A stretch of DNA of 64,000 nt from Eublepharis macularius. Its lineage: Eukaryota > Chordata > Lepidosauria > Squamata > Eublepharidae. Below are positions 56,556 through 64,000 of this stretch, piece after piece. The notes below the pieces were generated by a model that made no database searches, was not told the origin of the DNA, and saw nothing but the letters and a program-made list of their open reading frames with translations. A program made the translations under genes and the position numbers. Position 1 is the stretch's first letter, and each line of letters opens with the position of its first letter. The stretch is from the NCBI RefSeq assembly GCF_028583425.1, contig NC_072791.1, positions 30,325,368 through 30,389,367 of the forward strand. The letters are read 5' to 3'.

Positions 56556-56952
56556 TGTCAGAGCCTGTTTAACCTGGGTAACGCCATGTTTAACTCTGTG
56601 GTGTTTAGTCTTTCTTTTCCTCCAGGCCCCAACACCTGCATGGAGCCGAGTCCATGGGAAAGGAAACTCTCTTATCTGTCTGCTCGGCCTTGGCCAGCTC
56701 AACATGCCTCTGAGAAGCTTTGCTGTGCGAATTCGGGGGGGAGGCTGGGCTTAGGAGTGTGAAATGTAACAACTTTCTCTTCATGAGTCATTCTTGTCAA
56801 TACTTTGGTTGGCCAGGATCTCTATCCTGGAATATGTATACTTGGAGATGAATACTGTCTTTCACAATAAACCTTTTGAAATAAAAAAGACCTTGTCTTC
56901 TTGCAGAGGGGAGTGAAACAGACTATCAACTCTGGAGTAGCATAGTCTGACA
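56556..56952 (+). repeat. Gypsy 3' LTR
   Basis: 397 bp, direct copy of the 5' LTR. A purine-rich tract ('ggggggagagaga') lies about 20 bases upstream. Confidence 0.92.
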
Positions 56953-57189
56953 CCGACCTCCACCCCTGCAGCCCCATCTCAGGTTACCGCCAGTTGCAGC
57001 CACTTTGTCCTTGTGCCTCAGTCTCTTTCCTTCTTCCCATCCCTACCTCTCTCTCTCCACATCTACCACTCTGCTCTCCAATGCCCACCCTGCCCTGGGC
57101 TGCATGTCCTCCTTTTGAACCCCTGCCTTGATGCCTCCACCCCACCAGTCCAGTGGGGCGTCCCGCGCCAGTAAGTCACAGATAGATAC

Positions 57190-58384
57190 ATGAAAATCTA
57201 ATATAGAAATCTTTTTTGACATGGTATACGTGGTTTTGTTTCTATCATGGACAACATTTCAGTTCAGAGTACAGAGACTTCATCTTGTCGGGAACTCTGA
57301 ACAAAGACACATGTCTCACCCATGCGAAGAAAGTCCAGTAATATTTATCTTGGCAGCTTAAACCAAAGCCAAAAAGTGCAAAGCACAGCTCCATATCCAT
57401 TGCATCATATTTTGCTCTCCTCCCTTCCCCAGATAATCTGTATTTGCTCTGCTTAGTGGTTTATTAATCCTGGATATTATACATGCCTGGTTTATAAACA
57501 ACAAAACAAGGACCCATCCACTTTGGTTGAAAGCCACTAGATGCTTCTGGGGATTTTGTGAGTATGAAATGCATTTTTCTCTACCGTTGTTCTGACACTC
57601 TGCAGTTTGTTCAGTGTTTCCCTGTAATGTAGTGGCTTAGGACTAAATCAAACTAAATTTTATGTTTGGGTTAAGTTGGGTATATCAGTCTGGTTGGAGC
57701 TGCTGTTTTATTCCGTATAGTGGAAAATCTAAGAAACAGAATCTGAGAGAGCATGTTTGCATGGGGATTCATCCTCCTCCCAGTTTAGCACCAAACTGGA
57801 GGCTTCGATGTTTCTCCGAAGATGGAGGTAGGCAGCACAAGAAGTCCTGATACCAACACTGAACCATAAGTCATGTGGACAGGGCAGATGTTGTGTTTCT
57901 CTTCTGCTGTGTGAAAAGAAAAATGAGGACTAGTTCCACTCACCAGAAGTAGAGCCATTGAACTTCAGCAGAAGTCAGTGGCATAACTATCTCCATTGAT
58001 TCTAATGGCAGCGTGAGGCAGTCTCACTTGGAAAGATTTTCTGCTTCTGCATGGAAGCATTTGAGGAGGGAAGCATGGAAGCATTTGAGGAGGGACCACT
58101 ATGGCTGCCTAGGTATGGAATACCTTCATAGCATGGAAGACAATTTAAGAATGACTATTCTTTTTTAAAAACAAGAAAACGAATGTGAATCAACTTAATA
58201 AAAAGGTACAAATGTTGCAACTAAAAGAATCACAAAACTCAGATATTATATTTATCTAATTTCAATATTTTTCAGATCCTGATAAACAGTTTTGGAAACA
58301 CTTTAATGTAAATTCTCAGTGCAGTAGATAATTTTCCAAACTTATTTCTAACCATATTTCCTGTGTCCCCCCCCCCCCCTTAGA
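57190..58384. other. Upstream region / intron 1 of serpin C
   Basis: AT-rich, with no coding sequence seen. A C-run (58368-58379) forms the pyrimidine tract of the acceptor at 58382-58383. Confidence 0.5.
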
Positions 58385-59075
58385 ATGATTACCAAATCCC
58401 AAATGAAGGCCATGCTCTATCTTTTCTTGTTACTGTTCGGTCTGCTGTTCCGCTGTTATCACCTCTCGGAACCTGATGATGTCCATGGTAATGATCGAAA
58501 TACAAATTCCACTAACCAACAGCAACATTCCACTTTGGAACGAGAATGTAACACTGAAGTCAGTGCTCTGCACAAGATAGTCCCTTATAATGCTGACTTT
58601 GCATTCCGATTGTACAAACAAATGTCTTCTGATTCAGATGACAAAAATATTTTCTTCTCTCCTGTGAGCATCTCCACAGCCTTTGCCATGCTGGCCCTCG
58701 GAGCTAAGTCTCAAACCCAGACTCAGATTTACAATGCCCTTGCTTTCAACCTGTCAGAGATTGAAGAAAATGAGATACATAAAGGGTTTTGCCAACTTAT
58801 CCACAAGCTTAACCTTCCAAGAGAGGAAATACTTACAAAAATTGGGAATGCTTTGTTCTTAGATGAGTCATTGAAAGTTCTCCCTACATTTCTGGAAGAC
58901 GTCAAAACCTTGTATCAGGCTGAAACCTTTTCTACGAATTTCTTGAAACCTATAGAAGCAAAACAGCAGGTCAATGATTACTTAAAGAACAGAACTTATG
59001 GAGAAATGATCAACAAACCCCGTGACTTCAGTATACACACGGTCATGGTCCTCGTGAATTATGTCTTCTTCAAAG
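58385..59075 (+). CDS. Serpin C (clade A), first coding exon
   Basis: 691 coding bases after acceptor 'cccccccttag'. The first ATG (58385, A at -3) gives MITKSQMKAMLYLFLLLFGL. In-frame ATGs at codons 7 and 10 are possible alternatives and leave the hydrophobic signal core intact. The mature part has an Asn/Gln-rich linker and then NADFAFRLYKQMSSDSDDKN, IFFSPVSISTAFAMLALGAK, FNLSEIEENEIHKGFCQLIH, FLEDVKTLYQAETFSTNF and VLVNYVFFK, all close to human SERPINA1. Possible N-glycosylation sites are NSTN, NLSE and NRTY. Donor AAAG|GTAAGT, phase 1. The gene is a third clade A paralogue, less close to A/B than these are to each other. Its last two exons are beyond base 64000. Confidence 0.93.
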
Positions 59076-59305
59076 GTAAGTTGGAGAGTTAGATTTTTTA
59101 AAAAAAATAGAAGGCAGGGCATGTTGTTTTAGGTTAGGTTATTCTGTAGTCTGTAGAAGAATAAAATTAGTAGCTGTCTGTCAGACTATGGAATCCCAGT
59201 TATCTCGAGTGCGTCTCCCACCCCTTCTGCAAGAAGCACAGGGTCTATGGTTGTTGGGGGTTTTCTGGGCTGTATTGCCGTGGTCTTGGCATTGTAGTTC
59301 CTGAC

Positions 59306-59337
59306 GTTTCGCCAGCAGCTGTGGCTGGCATCTTCAG
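59306..59337 (-). ncRNA. Hammerhead-ribozyme-like core, left arm
   Basis: Minus strand CTGAAGA, stem II GCCAGC/GCTGGC, GAAAC, GTC. Mirror of 60018-60049. Confidence 0.45.
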
Positions 59338-60017
59338 AGGTGTAGCACCAAAAGACAGAGATCTCTCAGTGTCACAGTGTGGAAAAGATGTAGGTCATTT
59401 GTATCTACTCAGGAGGGGTGGGGTTGAGCTGAGTCATTCTGTAAGAGTTTCCCAGGGTGTGGAATGCTAATGGCGGGAGGCTTCACTGTATCCTGAGGAG
59501 GTTCTTTTGCATATGGATTGGTGCTTGATGTGCTAATCTTCTCTGCAGGGCTATTGTCAGGTGTGGAGTGTTTTGTTGGCCTGGTGTTTTTCAGAACTGG
59601 AGCCCATGCTCTGTTCATTCTTAAGGTTTCTTCTTTCCTGTTGAAGTTTTGCTTATGCTTGTGAATTTCAATGGCTTCCCTGTGCAGTCTGACAAAGTAG
59701 TTGGAAGTGTTGTCCAGTATTTTGGTGTCCTTAAGAATGAACAGAGCATGGGCTCCAGTTCTGAAAAACACCAGGCCAACAAAACACTCCACACCCGACA
59801 ATAGCCCTGCAGAGAAGATTAGCACATCAAGCACCAATCCATATGCAAAAGAACCTCCTCAGGATACAGTGAAGCCTCCCGCCATTAGCATTCCACACCC
59901 TGGGAAACTCTTACAGAATGACTCAGCTCAACCCCACCCCTCCTGAGTAGATACAAATGACCTACATCTTTTCCACACTGTGACACTGAGAGATCTCTGT
60001 CTTTTGGTGCTACACCT

Positions 60018-60049
60018 CTGAAGATGCCAGCCACAGCTGCTGGCGAAAC
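60018..60049 (+). ncRNA. Hammerhead-ribozyme-like core, right arm
   Basis: CTGAAGA at 60018, stem II GCCAGC/GCTGGC with loop CACAGCT, GAAAC at 60045-60049, directly followed by GTC. The ACGT in GAAACGTC is self-complementary, which would suit a dimeric type I hammerhead with a very short stem III. Confidence 0.5.
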
Positions 60050-60769
60050 GTCAGGAACTACAATGCCAAGACCACGGCAATACAGCCCGGAAAACCCCCA
60101 ACAACCATCGTTCTCCGGCCGTGAAAGCCTTCGACAATAGCACAGGGTCTCTTGGTTCACAAGGTTTATTGAAAGATTATGCTTAGGATACAGGTGTCTA
60201 TAATCCAAGGGCTGGAGAGACCCCTGGCTGAACGAAAGCTTTGTTGAGAATGGCATGTAAAATGAAAGTTACAATATTTCAAACACCCGTTCCCAGCCTC
60301 CCCCCATGTCCTGTCTGCAAAGGCCTGAAAAGACAAGGACATCAAGGTCGTTGGCTGGGCTGGATAGAAAAGCCTCTTTGCTCCCATGAGTATGAACGGC
60401 CTGGACAACATCTGGGCCTAGAGGGAGGAAAACTGGAAAACTACTGATTATAACAAAAGTTAACATGGCGTTACTCTGGCTAGAGAACTGACATCCTGAC
60501 ACTGTCTCTAAATTTCATCTTCATTCACAGCTTCTCTTCATGGGCTCTCCAAGTTGGAGAGTTAGATTTTTTTTAAAAAAAATGGAAGGCAGGGCAAGTT
60601 GTTTAGTTAACTAAAAAGAAGCCACTGTAGCAATGAAGGGGAGGGGAATTTCTGGTCTGAAATAAGTATGCTTAAGGTTAGGTTATTCTGTAGTCCGTAG
60701 AAGAATGAAACTAGTAGCTGTCTCTAAATTTCATCTCCATTCACAGCTTCTCTTCATGGGCTCTCTTGA

Positions 60770-61666
60770 ATTGTGATTTTATCAACCCCCAAAGCAGAAA
60801 GGCTCCATGATTGTATTCTCTTCCAGTCCTCTTGTTCTAAACACTTGGCCGCAATAAAGACCAGCTCTTTTCTTGTGGCACAAGCTCCCTCTCTTAAGTT
60901 CTCACTTACTCTCACATTTTTCACCCGGAACGCCATATTACTGGCCCTTTTCTGTCCAAATTTTGCCATTTACAGCTCCTGACCACACCTCCTCTATCTT
61001 TTATAACCCTTCATAGCATTCTCTGTAGAGTGATCCTAGAGACTGGGAAAGTCCTAGAATGTGCCTGGCACTATAATATCACTTCCACCTGCTCAAGTGG
61101 AAGTGATATCATGAATGATGTTCATGTTGCTCCCCCTCCCCAGGCTCCACCCCTGAAATGCTTCAAAGAGATTGTGAGTGGGATGCTGGCAACCTTATGG
61201 GGAACTGAATCCAAATGATGAAGCTCCAGAACAGAGGATCCACCTATACCCATAAACCAGGATCAGAGTCAATTTGTGTCTGGGATTGTGAGTAGGACCT
61301 GCCAAGTGAGACAGCTTAGGTTGAATGTAGTTTGTAGGATACATTTTAACAGCTGGCCATGTGTTTACAGAGAAGGCTGCACAATATCCCATGGAGCACA
61401 TGCCTCCAGATTCTCCAGCTGGTCTTTGAAGCATACATTGACGATGGTACTAATGGTGGTAGTGGTGAGGATAACAATAATTCTTGTAGCTGGGAAGTTG
61501 GGAAACTCTGTTCAATGCACAGGCCACCTCTTGATACCCATCTCATTTCCATTTGCAATGGACTGAACTGAGGATTTCTTTACATTTACTCACATGATTA
61601 TGCATGTAGCTACTGTACAGAATTTGTGTTTTGTTGAATGGTATTGCCTCTTATTTTTCTCTTAAG
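60770..61666 (+). other. Rest of intron 2 of serpin C
   Basis: Contains a degraded 'Lizard' MITE (about 61040-61196, 'ggctccacccctgaaatg...gatgctggcaacc'). No exon is seen. Confidence 0.6.
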
Positions 61667-61937
61667 ATTTCTGGAGAGTACAGTTTCATCCTATATTAAC
61701 CACTGAAAAACCTTTTATTGCCTATGGAAACACAACCATTAAAAAAAACTTTATGTGCCAACGCACCAGGATAAAATTTCTGCACGATGAAGATCTTTCT
61801 TGCTCGGTAGTGGAAATACCCTTTTCAAGAAATGCTGTAGCATGGTTCATCCTGCCAGACGAAGGGAAACTAAAAGATGTAGAAAGGTCTTTGGTAAAAG
61901 AAGACATCAATAAATGGAGAGCTTCTTTTCAGTACAG
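61667..61937 (+). CDS. Serpin C, coding exon 3
   Basis: 271-bp exon, acceptor cttaag, donor gtaagc. Reads FWRVQFHPILTTEKPFIAYG, then NTTIKKNFMCQRTRIKFLHD, 'CSVVEIPFSRNAVAWFILPD' and EGKLKDVERSLVKEDINKWR. Same length and phase as exon 3 of A and B. The usual Gly at the exon 2/3 joint (F-F-K-G) is Asp here. The 'F-I-L-P-D-E-G-K-L' landmark is intact. A Cys in the 'MCQRTR' segment is not seen in A or B. Confidence 0.92.
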
Positions 61938-62499
61938 GTAAGCAATATCTCTTGAGTTACTTTCCAACTCTCTCCTGGTACAATTCAGGATTTTTAATTG
62001 GATGATGGGATCTGGTTTAAATCAGTAATTCATACTAATTACACTTTAAAAGCTATTGTTTGGATTGTATTTTTATCTCAGTTGCTATTTAGATTAATAA
62101 GAAATAGATTCCACTGGGTTTTGTATCATCTTCATACATACCCTACATAGTGAGTGTATGGAATTCTCTGAAATGTCTTCTAAATATTAATCAAATGTTC
62201 TTTTAATATTTCATTTCAATATTGCATGTATACTACAGTGGATATTTAAATGCTTTCAATATGGATAAAGTTCAAAACATAAATTGGCCAACAATGCAGT
62301 CTGAAACAGGAAGGACTGAAACCCTTCCAACACGACAAGCTGCCAGGCAGTCCAAAAGAATACCATGTTAATGGTACCGAAAGCAAATGAAAAGTACAGG
62401 AGAACCAACAGAGGTTCACGCCCTTTTCAATGGCCCAGTATAGATCATTCAGCAAAGTGACAAAGGGATTTTCTGCCAGACAAGCATAATAATTTTCTT
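61938..62499 (+). other. Intron 3 of serpin C, no exon seen
   Basis: AT-rich. No 148-bp serpin exon (L-x-L-P pattern) up to the L1 at 62500, so exons 4 and 5 are off the window. Confidence 0.6.
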
Positions 62500-63768
62500 T
62501 TTTTTCCATTTCATTATATTTTATTAATTTTTCAAAAAAGTTAAAAAAGACGGGAAGGGTAAAGATAGGGGATTGGGTAGAAAGAGAAATTAAAAAAGAG
62601 GGAAAAAACCAAATTCTACTATATAGTCCGCTCTCAACAGTACTCTACATATTATTTAGTACTCCACATCAGTAAACTGTGATAATTGAAACAGATTACA
62701 TTACAGCCTTTATATCCTTAACACACTCAAGTCTTTATGCTTACTTTTAATCCAATTGTAAAATAAAGTCCAAGGCCTGGCAAAGTCTTCTTCTGTTTGT
62801 CCTTTCAATATTGAGGTCAGTTTGTCCATTTCCGTGCACTCCATTATCTTCGCTACTAGTTCTTCTTGCATAGGTATAACTTGACATTTCCAATAATATG
62901 CTAGTAAAATTCTGGCTGCCGTTACTGCATGTATTATAAAGTGTTTATGCTCCTTACTTAATTCATCTGGAATACAGTTCAGCAAAAACTCCGATTTAAA
63001 AGGTATTGACACCTGTAAAATTGCTTGCAGTAGTGTATGTACCATCATCCAAAATTTATGTATGTCCTTACATGTCCACCACATGTGGTAACATGTGCCT
63101 GTCTGTTTCTCACATTTCCAGCAACTATTTGACATATTTTTATACATTTTAGCCAATTTATTCGGTGTTAAATACCATCTATAATTTTCTTTGAACATAA
63201 TTGACTTAGTCATTTTAATATTCACTTTCCACAATTTACTCCATTGTATTACATCCATGTTATATCCTAAATTTTGTGCCCATTTAATCATACATTCTTT
63301 TGTTCGTTCCTTTTTCATTTTCATTTTCATTAAAAATACATACGTTTTTAAAATCAGCTTTTCATCAGAGATACATAATAATTTTTCAAAATTAGTTTGT
63401 TCTAAATAGAAACCACTTGCTTTTTATCTTTAAGATACCTAGATTCAATTTGGGCTCTTGACCACCAATCTAAATTGATGCCTTGTCTCAACAATTCCTC
63501 CTTTGTTTTTAGAGCTCCATTATCATCTAAAAGGTCTTTATATCTAAGAAGTCTATCAGCTGAAAATAAGTTCGGCTGTGAAAAGGCTTCAAGAGGCGAG
63601 AACTGTTGTGGTGTTTTAGAGTATATTGAAGAAGCAATTCTTTCCCACACTGTTATGAGAGACTTTCTTATCATTTGATTTTTTAAATATTTATGTCCAG
63701 TTACTTTTCCATACTATATAAAGGCATGCCAGCCTAACTTCATGCCCTTCAAGAACCAAAAGTGCTAT
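62500..63768 (-). mobile_element. 5'-truncated L1 in intron 3 of serpin C
   Basis: T-rich 3' end at 62497-62512. The minus strand reads SLITVWERIASSIYSKTPQQ, WWSRAQIESRYLKDKK (63674-63402), MIKWAQNLGYNMDVIQWSKL and CWKCEKQTGTCYHMWW (63330-62710). Same subfamily as the L1 at 23925. At least one frame break occurs (near 63400). Confidence 0.85.
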
Positions 63769-64000
63769 CTATAGATATGCAATGGTATAAAATATATTAC
63801 TATGGCCCATTCTTAGAATGTAGTATATAGCTATTAATATAGGGGGCATATTATATTGTAGGTTATTGGATACTATTGATAGATAGTACTAAAAGATATG
63901 GAATGTTAGATAATGGTATTTATCATTAGATAGGTATTATTATTTTATATAGAGTTTAATTTGGTTAAGATTTTATCTAAGAGGTAATAAAGGGAATGGA
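63769..64000. other. AT-rich end of window
   Basis: 'tatatag/gtattat' low-complexity DNA, nothing recognisable. Confidence 0.5.

Larger units (their letters stand above)
49435..56952 (+). mobile_element. Ty3/Gypsy chromovirus, two LTRs, broken
   Basis: 7.5-kb element bounded by direct LTRs (49435-49826 and 56556-56952, both TGTCAG...CTGACA) and a 5-bp duplication CCGAC (49430-49434, 56953-56957). Parts in order are gag-like region, protease, reverse transcriptase, RNase H, zinc-binding integrase with DDE core, and a chromodomain-like end. This order (integrase last, chromodomain) defines a chromovirus. It is a fossil with roughly half a dozen interruptions and a PLE inserted between gag and protease. 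The two LTRs differ by about 8 substitutions and a few indels in 392 bases (hand count, about 2 percent). That points to some millions of years, depending on the mutation rate. Confidence 0.92.
59247..60138. mobile_element. Fold-back PLE with 12-bp target duplication, inside the solo LTR
   Basis: 892 bp between AGCACAGGGTCT at 59235-59246 and 60139-60150. Arms 59250-59629 and about 59740-60135 are near-identical inverted copies (about 380 bp), with a single-copy centre of about 110 bp. Each arm has one hammerhead-like core. The + strand unit 'ggccgtgaaagccttcgacaat' at its end is the same as at 53022-53046. Confidence 0.85.
59179..60501 (-). repeat. Solo LTR of a Gypsy family, split by a PLE
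   Basis: Ends TGTCAG and CTGACA with the 5-bp duplication CTGTC (59174-59178, 60502-60506). Without the inner PLE and its target duplication it is about 419 bp. On the minus strand it has 'caataaacct' followed by 'gaccctgtgcttcttgcagaaggggtg', close to the Gypsy LTR at 49435 ('gaccttgtcttcttgcagaggggagtg'). It is therefore a solo LTR of a related Gypsy family in intron 2 of serpin C. Fossil. Confidence 0.8.
59078..60770. repeat. Tandem duplication next to the intron 2 donor of serpin C
   Basis: 'aagttggagagttagattttttt' at 59078 (two bases inside the intron) returns at 60549, and 'agtagctgtctctaaatttcat-ttcattcacagcttctcttcatgggctctc' closes each unit (60502-60547 and 60712-60766). The first unit is split by a solo LTR. 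The second is the empty site. Confidence 0.7.

Noticed and set aside
61938-64000. Search for exons 4 and 5 of serpin C
   Set aside because: No L-x-L-P or E-x-G-T-E type frame before the window ends.

Overview
The window looks like nuclear DNA of a squamate reptile. The evidence is the repeat mix: tRNA-derived SINEs of Sauria type, a BovB (RTE) LINE tail, CR1, L2 and L1 LINEs, many Penelope-like elements (PLEs), hAT- and Harbinger-type MITEs, and a chromodomain Ty3/Gypsy element. No bacterial, organellar or CRISPR feature is present. The species cannot be told from the sequence. The host content is one piece of a clade A serpin (alpha-1-antitrypsin-like) cluster, with three genes on the + strand in a head-to-tail row. 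Gene A shows its last three coding exons (11455-11725, 13914-14061, 16257-16448). Its first coding exon should lie upstream of base 1. Gene B is complete (33202-33865, 37926-38196, 40308-40455, 42146-42337; 424 aa). Gene C is cut by the window end and shows its first two coding exons (58385-59075, 61667-61937). Genes A and B arose by a tandem duplication that also copied introns and 3' flank: about 9621-25930 pairs with about 34236-45850. All exon lengths and phases match the usual SERPINA plan (about 660-690, 271, 148, 192 bp). Layout. Bases 1-9620 are a GC-rich, diverged tandem-repeat block that begins with a hAT-transposase-like C terminus and ends in a 163-bp satellite and a GATC-dense end. 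It sits in intron 2 of gene A and is itself split by a nearly full-length L1 with a perfect 16-bp target duplication. Bases 9621-16560 hold gene A. Bases 16560-25930 are its 3' flank, filled with a PLE, a fold-back PLE, a 1.09-kb hairpin transposon, a MITE and an L1 that contains another L1. Bases 25930-33180 are intergenic with MITEs and another fold-back PLE. Bases 33181-42450 hold gene B. Bases 42450-49430 carry SINEs, an L2 and GC-rich DNA. Bases 49435-56952 are a broken Ty3/Gypsy chromovirus with both LTRs and a PLE inside it. Bases 58385-61937 are gene C, whose intron 2 holds a solo LTR of a related Gypsy family, itself split by a fold-back PLE. The window ends in a 5'-truncated L1. The strongest signals are these. 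First, serpins A and B differ two to four times more in their exons than in adjacent intron and 3' UTR, mostly by amino-acid changes that include the reactive-centre loop. Second, a set of PLE insertions, several with long inverted repeats and 12-14-bp target duplications, carry hammerhead-ribozyme-like cores. Third, the duplication supplies internal empty sites that date many insertions as younger than the duplication.
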